Positions 21,355-33,127 of a stretch of DNA of 64,000 bases are shown piece by piece. How positions within the stretch are numbered: the first letter of the stretch is position 1; every line of letters starts with the position of its first letter. The stretch spans positions 325,586 through 389,585 of the forward strand of contig VZDP01000002.1 of NCBI GenBank assembly GCA_009756935.1, written 5' to 3'. The notes below the pieces were generated by a model. The model saw only the letters and a program-made list of their open reading frames with translations. It ran no database searches and was not told the origin of the DNA. The position numbers and the translations under genes are program-made. The DNA is from Mesomycoplasma ovipneumoniae (lineage in GTDB: Bacteria; Bacillota_I; Bacilli_A; Mycoplasmatales; Metamycoplasmataceae).

Positions 21355-21392
21355 ATCTCTTTATCTCTTTATCTCTTTATCTCTTTATCTCT
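21353..21392. repeat. Tandem 8-mer (TTATCTCT x5)
   Basis: Five perfect copies of TTATCTCT (AGAGATAA on the minus strand) lie between the stop of the minus-strand gene tail and its terminator. The plus-strand copy lacks it, so it arose after duplication. Confidence 0.95.
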
Positions 21393-21887
21393 TTACCTTT
21401 TTTTATGTTATTAGAATTATTCTGGCAGTTCAGGCGGTTTGAACGGACCTAACATAGCATAATAATTAATTGGGTCATATAATAGAGGTTTACTATTAGG
21501 ACCAGTAATGGAGATTATTCAAGAAGATTTATGATCTTCATTTGAAAAAGAATAAGAAATAGTGGTTTGATTATTAAAATCTCAATCCATATCATGAATT
21601 CCTATAGTTGGCTTGGAATCATGCCCCTGTTTATTATCAACAGAGAGGATTTTTCAACTATAGCCAGGGGTATATCCTGTGAATCGATCACCGGTTACTA
21701 TCTTTAACCATCTGCTATTATTTTCGCCAAATCTTGGTATTGCTCTATTTAAATAGAAAATGGTATTAAGTACTGAATCATTTGTTGTTCATTCAACCGA
21801 AGGTGCGGCCCAAAATACTTTCGAAATATTTTTTGGAAATTTATTGATTCGAGGTATTAGGTGAGTATTATTAGGTTGTGATCTTCC

Positions 21888-22079
21888 TGTTCATTTACCA
21901 TTATCACTCTATTTAAAAATCCAGATATAACCAGCCCAGCATCATGAGGAATATGTGATGAGGAATATGGCATTATATGACCCGGAGTACCATAAGGTGA
22001 ATTAAGCACAAATGAATAAGTCGAAGCTGGGCTGGTTATATCTGGATTTTTAAATTGGAGTGATATTGGTAAATGAACA
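21888..22079. repeat. 54-bp inverted repeat inside the C-terminal coding region
   Basis: Arms at about 21888-21941 and 22026-22079 are near-perfect reverse complements (for example GCTGGGCTGGTTATATCTGG), spaced by ~84 bp. The left arm duplicates coding sequence for FKNPDITSPAS in reverse and causes the second frame break of this gene. The other copy (20460-20600) has only one arm, so the inverted copy is derived. Confidence 0.9.
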
Positions 22080-23969
22080 GCTTTTCCAGCTGGGTACCAA
22101 AGTTTTTTACCTTTTCTAAACTTTTCGGGAATGTCAAAAGCTCAGGTTTCAGCATTAATTCGCCAATAAAGGGTTAAGTACTTTATTCCGCGAGGTAAGT
22201 CAGTTTTTGTTCTAATTGCAATCGGCTCTTCAGGGATTTCAAGATCTGTAACATCAATATTGTTTCAATTTCTTTTGTTGGAATTGTTTATGAAAATATC
22301 ACCATTAGGTGCATCAAGGCGTTGATTAGATTTAGCACTACTTGGAGTTGAGTTAATAATAACCTTCAGCCAATCTTGTTCATCATAAGGCGTCAAATGC
22401 GGAAATTCCCCAAAAGGATTGTAATCTTTTCCAGTTTTTTGAATTAAATCAAGTGGATCATAAATTGCATAGCTAAAGCCAATTAATCCTGGGTTCATAT
22501 AGTCAACATTAGTTGGAGTTACAATTGCGGCACTAGATTGGAGTCTAAATGATATGGATTGGGATTTGGTCTGAGAGGTAGTAGACTGACCGCTAGGTTG
22601 AGTACCTTGAGTACCACTATTATTAGCACCGCTGGTGCTATCTTTGCTAGGATCAACTTGATAGTTATTTATATCCTTCATTGTAACTTTAATTTGAGCA
22701 CCAACAATTGACTTTAGAGTTTTTGGCTGCAACTTAAATGTTGCTGTTAGTCTTTGAGGATCTCATTTTAAGTCTGATAAGGTAACGTCGGTAGGAAAAC
22801 TACCTTTTTGTTGTTGTTGGTAATTACTTGCCGTTGATAAATCTTTTTCAACTGGATTTTGGTTTGTTACATTGGTATTACCGTGAGTTCTATGAGGGAT
22901 TAACTCAGCCTTAAGATTTTTTTTGAGCCAATCCATTGTTATTGCCGTTCCGGCTTGCTCGTTAAATCGAACATAGACTTGCTCACCTTCATAATAGTCA
23001 TATCTTAGCGGGTGAGATCAAGCTGCCTCAAGGCTAACAGGTACGTTTAGAGGGGCAAAATAAATTGTATCTTGTTTACCGCTACTTCCACTTCCATTAT
23101 TTTTAATCGGTAGGCCATCAACATCTTTAAGAAATTCTAAAAGTTGTTTATCATGATTAAAGTTTTCAATTTTATGATTTTCTTTAATGGCCGCATAATA
23201 AGGAATAATTTCGGTTACTTTATAAATTGCTCCTGGTTCAAGATTTGAAATATTAAAAGTTAAAGTTTGAGTTTTTGTATCAATTAAAACTGGATTTGAA
23301 TTTGATTCAATTGATAAATCATTACCAATCGGAGGAAAGACTTTTATGTATGATACTATAAAAGGAACATCAGCAATTGAATCAGCTTGTTTTTGATTTT
23401 TTAGTTTAACACTAAGATTTACAGTTGTGGTTGAAATTGGCTTAAGAGTCACTGCACCGGTATCAGCTAAATTTAATTTTTTAGCTGTTGTTCGAAACTC
23501 TCGTAAATCTTTTTTTGCCCCTGAGGCAATTTCGGGAGCAAATGCAACAGTTAAATCTTGACTAAGTTGGTTTTGGGAGGTAGTTCCGCCAGTGGTCCGA
23601 CCACCATTTTTTTGTAATGTTAGAGTTATATTATTATACTCGGTAAATTGTTCAAGACTATCAACTTTAAAGGTAATTTTATTTTCAGCAGGAGGGGTAG
23701 AATCTTGTTGTTTTTGTCCTTCTTTGGTATTGTTGCTAGTTCTACCAGATCCGGCAGGTTGTTGCGGTGGTTGAGTTGGTGTAGGATTTTTCTCAGTAAC
23801 AGTGAATTTAGGACTAAAGCCAGCATCTTGGATATCTTTAGTTCAACCTTCAAGTTCGATTGTAGCATCATTATCATTAATTTGTGTTTTAACAATATTT
23901 GTTATTAAAGGTTGAGTAATAAAATCAAGAATAACTTGGTTTCCTGTGCCACCTGGAGCAGAACTAGTA

Positions 23970-24023
23970 GAACTTGAAGAACTTGAAGAACTTGAAGAAC
24001 TTGAAGAACTTGAAGAACTTGAA
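23970..24023. repeat. Tandem 9-mer (GAACTTGAA x6) encoding a poly-Ser spacer
   Basis: Six perfect units. On the coding (minus) strand each unit is TTCAAGTTC, giving serine runs between two modules. Being 9 bp, changes in copy number keep the frame and only alter spacer length. Confidence 0.95.
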
Positions 24024-25362
24024 GAAGAAGAACCTGAACTGCCAGTAAATTTTCAACCTTGAGTTAAATTAGGATTAGAAACTTTTTGAGTATCATCAAC
24101 TGTAAGATTGACAGTTTTTGATGTTAAGGCATTAATTTTGTATTTTCTTCCTGGTTCAAGAATATTTAAGAATCTAAAAGTAGCCTCAAGTTTATCGGAT
24201 CCACTTCCACCTGAATTAGTAATAGTAGTTGTAGCTCCAATTGATTGGGATTGATCACCTTTTTCTAAATACAAGGTAACAAGATCATCTTTTAAGAAAG
24301 CATCATCTTTGTCAAATTCTAATTTAATTGTTGCCGAATCAGTTGTAACTTCACTAATTGTAGTATTAATTAATTTAGTTTTTTCTGCTATTGAGTAAAA
24401 CTTACGTTGCAAGGCACTTTCTTGACTAATTGGGGTGTCGAAGGTGATAGGGGTTCCAGCTTTTTTAATTGACTTAATAATATATTGTTTTGCTTTTTTA
24501 AGATTAGAGTTAATTTGAAATTGTAATGTTGAAGTAATTTGTCCGCCTTGTGGAGTTAAACGGGTTGAACTAGTTACTGTTTTATCATCGTCACGTCAAG
24601 TAGATGGAGTATACTTATTTCCAAATTCTTCGTCAATTTTGGCTTCTAGTGTTAAATTTTGATTATTCAGCTCACCGTTGTTGTTGTAGAATTCAACATC
24701 AACATTAGTTCTACCTTCAGAGACAGCCTCATATTTAATTGCCTTAATTGCGTTTTTAGTTTTTAAGTCAATAGTTGAGTTATTTGCTGGCGGAGTTACT
24801 TTTAATTCTTGAGGCAAACGAACACCAAATCTGTCTTGAGCTCCTTCTTTTAGATTAAATATATAATTTTTAATTTTATATTTATCTCCTGGAATAAGAC
24901 CTTTAGCTTCAAGAACAATTTGTGTTCTAGTACCGCCTCCTCCGCTTGGTCCTGAACCTTTTATCTCTTTTGATTCAGTATAAAAGATTTTTCTTTCAAC
25001 AGATTCAAGCTCAAGTTGAATATTATACTTATCTTGTAAAAAGATTAAATCGCCTCTGTCAAGCTCAATTTGGAAGTAACCACTTGTAAGTTCCGGAGTG
25101 CTTTTTCTTTGTCCGCTAACAGTTATATTTGAATTTCTTGTTGTTGAGCTTGTTACACTTCTAATTGCTGTTGTTTCAACTGTTGTATTAACGATTGTTT
25201 GTCATTTTTCTGACTCAGAAGTTGCTAGTTTTTTGTCTTCAGGTTGCAATTTTTCTTTGTCAATATAAAGACTTAATGGTGTAGTACCTTGACCTCTAGC
25301 TGAGAGACTAATTTCTTCAATTAAGTATCAAGAACCTTTGTCAAGTCCGCCTAGTTCAAATT

Positions 25363-28300
25363 CTAAAAAGGTAATTCCAAAATTTTCTTCACTTTCTTGT
25401 TGGGCTTGAACTGCTGGGCTTGGTTGTCTTTGAGGTACTCTAATTGTAACTGAATCAATATCTTTATTTGTAGATGGACAGCACTAGCCGTTGTTGGGTC
25501 TCACCAACCGTATGCAATGTTTTTTCTATTAAGTTTTTTAAACTTAATAATAGCTCTATGATTGCTAAAGTCTAATTTTTGTGAGTTTTCAACAGCTAAA
25601 TTTAGTTTAATACTTGTTTCACTTGGAACATAAGTCATTTTTGTAATCAATGGGGCAGTATTAAAACTAAATGAAGACTGGACACTTGGCTGAGAAGAAA
25701 AATTAACGGCAACTGGGGCATTAGGATCAGGAACAATAATCTTAATTTTTTGGGCTTCATCTTCAAGACCAATTATTGTATATTGCGCTCCTGCATCTAA
25801 ATTATCAAGATCAAATTCATAATAATAATGAGCTCGGTCAGGTTGATTGTTTAGTCAACCCTGATTAGTATTGCCTTGAGTTGGTACTAACTTAGCCTGA
25901 ACAGAAGTTGTTGTTGTATTAGAAATTCCTTGTTTTGAAGATTTATAAACTAATTTTAGTCTTGTTGATTTTTCCTCAAGTGGTTTGTCTTGACTTGCGA
26001 AAAATACTCTAACTTTTGCTTTTTGCCAAGGCTTACCGTTTCGCTTATTATCTAATTGATAAGTAATTCCTAGAGCGGTAGCAGATTCAAAAGTTGTTTT
26101 GAATTGTTTTTCTTGCCTGGCGGTTGACTGACCTGAACCTTGCTGGGCATTTTCTTGGATTTTTTGGTCGTCAAATTCAATTGTTTGCTGATTTTGAAAT
26201 TGAGTCTGAGCACCACCAAGGTCTGCTTGAGTTTGATTTTGGGCTTGATCAAAAACTAATGAAGTAATACTATAGTCAGTATTTTTGTCAAGATTTTTTA
26301 ATTGGAAGACAACTTTTGAAGTTTTTTCAATTTCATCAGCAATAATTGCGCCTTCTTCTTCTCTTGTTTGGTTTGTATTATATGTAAAAGTTCCTTTTAC
26401 AGCTTTACCAATAAATGAACCATTTGGATCTTCAATTACTAGTTCAATTGTTGCACTTGTTTCTGAAATTGCTTTTTTACGGATTGCAATTATTTTTGTA
26501 TTTGTATAAAAACTACGTTTTGCAATAGTAACCGATTCTTTAATTGCAATTGGTGGAACTTCTAAATTTGATAACAAAGGAGAAGATTTTAGCTCTTCAT
26601 CAAGAAAATCGAGTGATTCAACAACATATTTTCCTGGTTCATTAATATTATTAATTGTCACTTCAACAGTTGGCTCTTGACCACTCGTATTTAGTGTTGA
26701 ATTAAAACTGTTTTTGTCAATTTCGATACTTTGTCCTAAACCTTTTGGACTTGTATAGTTAACTTTGATTTTTTGGTGTGTCTCAAGAAAGGCTTTGAAT
26801 TTTGGATCAAATTTAATTGTTAGTTTTGCATTATTTTGACTAAAATCAGGTTGAATTTCAATTGACTTTACATCAACTTTAGCTGGATAAGTTAAAAATG
26901 CCCGTTTTTCTTCAGCCTGAGGTGAGAAATTAAAGAGTCCTGAGTTTTGATCACCATCAGTTTCGGTCTTAGTAGTTAAAACACTATCTAATTGATTATT
27001 TGTATCATAAGCAATTTTTGTTATGTAATATTGAGCAAAGGGGTCAAGACCACTAAGAGTAAATTTGAATGTTGTGCTGTCTTGGATTGACTCGTCTCCT
27101 GACTCTTTGTTTGAACCTTGACCTGCTGCAGAAGCACTTTGTAGCGTTGCTAATACTTCCTGGATTGTGTCTTTTGCCTCATTACCATCAACAACTTTTT
27201 TAAACTGAATTTTTGCTTTTATTGATTTTTGACCAGCTTGAATATGTTTAAATACATCACCAGTATCTTTAAGATTTAAAATAAAATCATAATTTTCAGG
27301 GTTTGCATCATTACGGAACTGTAAAATTGAATTAACAATTGGTAAGGTAGCAAATTTTTTGGTTTCTTCAGTTACATTTGTATCAAAAACAAAATTTAAT
27401 GGTTTAGCTGAAGTTGTGCTACGACGACGTCTTGAGCCACTAGTAGTCCCTGTTTGTTTGATTCCTAAAACGCGAAATCCGGTACCTTTTTCAAGGTCGG
27501 TTAGTTCAGCTTTAAATTTAACATTATTTTGGTCATTAGCATCAAGAGTCAATTGAGCTGTTTTTTCAACAGTTGAGCCTGTTTGGTAATAAACTAGCTC
27601 TAACTTATCTTTATAGTCAACATGTTTTAAATACTGATCAGTTTTATCAAAAGTTAAAGTAATTGTTGCACTATCAACTTTTTTGTCATCAATATCAATT
27701 TGGTCAATTTTTGCTGATTCAGGTTTAATAATAAATTGATCACCAAATTCAACTTGACCATTTCCAGACACATTTCCTTCAATTTGTGTTTTTGTCCCTG
27801 GATCACTAACCTTAACTGCAAAATCTGAAAACTTCTGTTTTGTGCTTTGTTTTGTATCAGCTCAAGTTAGACTAAGAACTTTATAAATAGCATTTTTTTC
27901 TAAATTGTCAAGTTCAAAACTAAATTTAGAATTTTTAATTTTTGCTTTTTGTTGAACATTATAAACTGTTTGATCTTGAAGGTCTGTTCCATCTGGTTGA
28001 ACCATTTTTTGTAGAGTTATTTCAACATCACGACCTTCAAATCCACCATTTGTGATATTTCTTCCGGCAAGTGGGTCTCTAATTGTAAAGTTAGCAAGAT
28101 ATTTTGTTTCAGAAATTTTATCAATTGAATAAGCAATTACTTCTGGTTTGGTTGCAAAATAAAGTTTTGATAAAACTTCAGGAGTTGTGATAGCTTGATT
28201 TTGGGTTCCTTGGGCTTGCTGAGGATCGCTAAATTTGAAAGTTTTTAGTCTTTTTGGTCCACCTTCAACTTCAGGAGTAATATCTTCTACTTTTGTAAGA

Positions 28301-31300
28301 ACATATAAATTTCCAGGGCTAACTGAATCAAGGCTAAGGTCAATAGTTGGCTTTGTATTTTGACCTTGATTATTGGTTTCAAATTCTTGTTTAGTAGTTA
28401 CTTGTTGACCGGTCTGACTATCTTGGAAAGTAAATTGAAGTTTTCTTTTTGTATTAGCACTACTTTGGTATAAAAATTGCTCATTTTGGGCAAAGCTAAC
28501 TGTAACATTAGCACTTGTATTATCAGATTTATAACTAATATCAGTAATTGTTGCTGATTCAGCATCAAGTATAAATTCTTTAGTTACTTTTTGGTCTGGT
28601 TGGGTGCCTGGTTGGGTACCTGGTTGACCAGCAGCAGCACCGTCAAAGCCATCAACTTTTTCTCCGCCTTGAATTTGGTCAGGTTGAGGCTGAGCTGGCA
28701 GACTATCAAGAACTTTTAGCTCTTCAATTTCGTATTGGCCAGCTTTTTCTAGACCGCTAATGTCAAAAACGGCATTTCCGTTGATTATTTCAGCACTATA
28801 AACAGTTGGAATTTGAGGCTGAACTGGTTGGCCAGTTTTTGACTTAATCTTAATTTGTAAAAATTTATTATTTCAATTAGCACCGTTATCATTTAATTTA
28901 ACATTAATTTGAACAGAAGTCTCAGAAGTTGAAATTGGCTTAATTTGGGCTAAATTTGGTCTTGGTGAGAAAAATTGTTTTTCAAAACCAGCCTGAGTAT
29001 TTGGTGAGTTATCAAATTCAAATTTGAATTCTTGTTTTTTTAGATCAAGTTCATTTCGTACTTGAGTTGAGTCTTCTTTTAGCTTAATATTTTCAATTTC
29101 GTATTTATCTCCAGGAGATAAATTGCCTAATTGGAAAGTAATTGTTTTGGCTGATCTATCGACAGTTGCTTCAACTTGTTCAGTTTGGCTAGTTTGGGTT
29201 GATAAATTTCTATAGCTAAGCTCAATTTGTTTTTGACCTAAATAGTCATCAACATTATCAAGAGTAAGTTTAACATTTAGTGAGGTTGTCTGGATTGACT
29301 CAGTTTCAATTTTGACAATTTTTGCAGTCTTAGCTGTTGTAACAAATGATTTTTTAGCTTCTAAATCTGTATCAGTTTCAAGTAGTTCAATTTCTTCTTC
29401 TTGAACTCCGCTTTGGGAGTCAACATTAACTAAAACTGGATCTAAACTACGTTTAGTACGTCTTGAAGAGAAAGTCGCAACACCAGGACTGGCAGCAGGA
29501 GCAGCTTCTTTTTCAAATTTAACTGATTTAATTTTATATTTTGTTGCCTTTTCTAAATTTAAAAAGGTAAAATCATAAATTCCATTAAGACTTGTTCCGC
29601 TTAAGGTTAAATTTTGTTGGGTTTGACCTTGGGTTTGAGCCCCACTAGTTGCATCAATTTTTTCTAACTCAACAATTAATTTTTTACCAGCAGTATATCT
29701 TCCATCATCTTTGAGCTCAAGTCTAAGACGAGCTTGGGTTTCAACTTCAGTATCAAATTCAATTTTTTTAATTACAGCTGCAGTAGCGATTATTTGGTCT
29801 TTATAAAAATCAAGATCATCTAAATAAATATCAACTTTTGGAGTAGTAGGGTTAACATCGTCTTGGACTTGTTCAAAGCCAAGAATTACATATTGCTGAC
29901 CGTTTTCAAGATTTTTTAGCTCAAAAGTTGTTTTTTGGCTGTTAACATTAGTTGTTGCTTCAACAATTTGTTCTTGTTGCTCGCCACCGTATTTTTTAAA
30001 GCGAACTTTGAGCTTGTTTTTGTTAAGAAAATCATCAAGCTTTTCGGTGGTTCCAGTTTGAGCATTTTGGTGATTTGGGATAAAATCTTTACCAAATTCA
30101 ATTTCAAATTGAGCTGTGTTTTTAGTTCGGTCTGTTAGCTGAATTTTTGTAACATTAGCAGTTTTTGGAATAGTTTGGAATTCTGATTTTTCTGGTGAAT
30201 CAAGCAACTTATCTTTAAAAGGAATTAGAGCCGGGCTAGTATTAGTATCGGCAAATTGAGCAAGGGAACGGCGAACTCGAGCACCTGCTTGGACAGGAGC
30301 GGTAGCCTGAGAATTTGTTGCACCTTCAAGTTTGAGTGAGTTTTTATCTATTTCATAAAGACCTTGTTTGTATAGGTCGGTAATATCAAATAAAATACGG
30401 GCACTATTTACTTTTGCACTAATTTTTCCTTCTTTAAAGTTAGCGTTTGTAGCTAGTGCCTCATCGCCATTTTTTGCTTTTAGACGGTATTTAAGTGTTG
30501 CGGTCTTACCATTATAGACACCTTTTGCATCAGCTAAAATGAAAGTAGCAATTACACGCTGCTCGTAGGAATTATCATAGCCAACTTCAATAATTGCACT
30601 CTGAGTGAAAAATGAAGACTGGCTTGAGTCAAATTTGTGATCAGCATCGCCAAATAAAATATTTCTTTCGGTAAGTACTTTATTTGTATCTTGATTTAGT
30701 TCAACTTCTTTTGTAAGAACAATTGAATTAATATTGTATTTTGAACCAATTTCAAGATTACTTAGCTCAAAAGTTAAAGAATTATCATTAGTATTAGTCT
30801 GATCTGCAAAAGCGGATAAAAGTTTTGATGAGCCAGCAAGAGAATAGTAAATTTTTACTTTGTCATTTCCAATTGCCTTAATTGTCTCAGGGCTAAAAGT
30901 TACTTTTAACTTAGCACTTGTTTGTTGTTCGCTAAGATTTTCAATTTTAGTTAGAACCAAAGGAGCATGAACACCAAATATTTTTTGAGCCGGAGTTATT
31001 GTTTTTGAGACACTTAAAATATCCGAGTCGCCTTTTGATGACTTGTAGTCTTTAACTTCAATTTTTTCAATTAAATAGTTTTGTCCTTTTGAAAGCGAAT
31101 CTATTGGCAAATTGGCAATTATTGAATTATTTTCAATAATTGCATCAATGGTCTTAGAAGTCCCGCCAGGTATTAGTTCTTTATAAGTTATTTTTGCTTT
31201 TTTTAGTGACTCTAGGATATTTTTAAAGGCAATATTAAGTTCAACTGCAGTGTCAGATTTTGTTGTATAAGTAATTGAACTAACAGCCGGACGGGTAGTT

Positions 31301-33072
31301 CAGGTTAGTTTATTTGTGCTAATATTAGGACCAAAATTTAAAAATAATTTATTAACAAATTCGTTTGTTGAGTCAGCAATTCCGACTGAGTCAATTAAAT
31401 AATTAGTTCCGGGCTCAAGGTTAATTAAATCCCAACTAAGAACCAATTTATTACCATTAATACTAAAAGCTTGTGCCTGAGATTTAATTAAATTACTTGA
31501 TCCGGCTACTTTAAAGTATAGTGTTGCAATTTTATCTTTAATAAAATCATCAACTGAATCAAGAATCATGCTAATGCGACTTTGATCTTCGCTAATTCGG
31601 TCAACAACCACTGATTCAACCATTGCACTTGTTGCATTAGTAAAGAACTTTTTCTGTTTTTGGTCAAAATTTTGGGCAAAGAAAATTTGACTAGTCTGAG
31701 GCTGACCGTTTTCGTCAAAATTTGTGGCGTCCCCTACAACTTCAAGTGATGAAATTGTAAAGTGTTTTTCTTTTGGTAAATTTTTTGCCAAAGAAAATAG
31801 CTTGTTTCCAACTACATGGGCTGAACTTGACAGCATTTTTGTAGGCTGGTCATCAGCAAAGAAATTAATTTTTACTTCTTTACCATTTAACATTAATGAT
31901 TGGTCATTAAATTTAATATCAAAACTTGAGGTATTATTTGCATCAACAAAAGTTCTAATTCGGGCAATTTCAGGTGCAGAAATAAATGAAAGATTATTAT
32001 TTGTTGAAATTGCTAGTGAGCCAGAATTATTCCAAATTCGTGAAATTCAGAATTTGGTTCCCCCAGGAATTTGTTTTAAATCTAAATTAGCAAAAACTTT
32101 ATTGTTTTGGACAATTAAGCTAACATCATTTGCAACGCCAAATTGGAAATTATCTAGTTCGTCTTTGTAATAATATTCTAAATTAATTTTTTCATTTGGA
32201 TTAATTTTAATATTTTTGTTTTCAAAAGCTAGCGAAATCTCAAGTAAAGCTGAATTTAGACCGTAGGCTTTTTGGCTAAGATTTAAAATTTTACCAGCAA
32301 TTGGACTTGGGGCAAAATAACGATTAGCCAAAGGCGAAATTGCCAAATCAAAAAGCTGATCAGGATCGCCAAAGTAATATTTTGTGCCAACAATTTCGTA
32401 TTTTTGATTGCGATCTAAATTTCTGAGCACAAAACTAGCTTGTTTTTGGTCATTTTTGGCAACAAGTTGCCCTTTTGCTTCAAGAATTTTATTTGAACCA
32501 ATTTCTTTGTAGTACAAAATTAAATTAGCTGAATCAAGTAAATTTTGTGAGTCAAATAAATCAAGATCTAAAATTGTATCATTTTCAATATCATAATGAC
32601 TAAATTTTTCAACTTGATTTTTTGTTGAAAAAAACTGCGAAGTTTTTGAAAAACTAAAATAATAACGCGGATTATTTGGGGCTACAAGTTGTAATTCATA
32701 AATTGAACCACCCAGCAAATTATCGGCATAAGTATGGAAAGTGTCAGTTTTTGGGTCATACTCGACTTTAGTTTTAACACTATAACGCGATTTTTGACTA
32801 ATATAAACAAGTTCTAAATCAGCTTTTTTTGCCCAGTCAGTATCTTGTTTTGTTTTACCTTGGAGTTTAAAACTAAAATCACCTGAATTAGGACTTACAT
32901 TATCAGCAACAAAATTTTGGACATAGATTGTTTTTGGAGTAATTACTTTGGCAAGATAAGGCGAGAGCGAAACAATAGCACCGGTTAAAAAACCGCTGCT
33001 TGCAAGTAATTTTTTACTAAGATGGTTGTTAATTGTTTTATTGTTTTGGTATTCTTGATTTGCTTTTTTCAT
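25363..33072 (-). CDS. Giant DUF1410-type repeat surface protein, 5' part (frameshifted paralog)
   Basis: Open for 2569 codons from ATG 33070-33072 (AAAGGAG upstream) to TAG 25363-25365 under code 4; the natural gene would run to 21417 (~3880 codons). N-terminus is basic with one hydrophobic segment (LLASSGFLTGAIVSLSPYLA), so anchored with the bulk outside. The rest is a string of ~110-130-aa modules with the pattern D..L....I.L.Y......A....(F/V).L.NL.PG..Y.I..I, like Ig/FN3 or DUF1410 repeats. Basic motifs ARVRRS (30261-30284), RRTKRS (29441-29470) and RRRRS (27418-27441) lie between modules. It follows the larger paralog by 55 bp and is likely cotranscribed. After the frame break near 25480 the last ~38 codons are unrelated sequence. 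Confidence 0.82.
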
Positions 33073-33127
33073 AATTATCTCCTTTAATTGGTTAAAATAG
33101 AGCGCTTACTTACGTTAGAAATAATGA

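Larger units (their letters stand above)
21417..25480 (-). pseudogene. 3' part of the 33072 surface-protein gene, out of frame
   Basis: Continues the gene that starts at 33072 but in another frame after a break near 25475-25485. It reads openly from about 25480 (STNKDIDSVTIRVPQRQP) to TAA 21857-21859, and then the last ~145 codons (DNGKWTGRSQPNNTHLIP to GPFKPPELPE, stop 21417-21419) need a second frame change. It contains DUF1410-type modules, a poly-Ser tract coded by a 9-bp repeat, and the conserved C-terminal domain shared with the inverted fragment at 19108-21134. With no start codon of its own it is probably not translated, unless by frameshifting. Confidence 0.8.

Noticed and set aside
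21353..21392. Short CRISPR-like repeat array
   Set aside because: It is a gapless 8-bp tandem repeat without spacers; no cas genes are seen.
23592..23908. ORFs of 60-89 aa around 23600-23900
   Set aside because: They are alternative frames of the low-complexity linker of the broken surface-protein gene.
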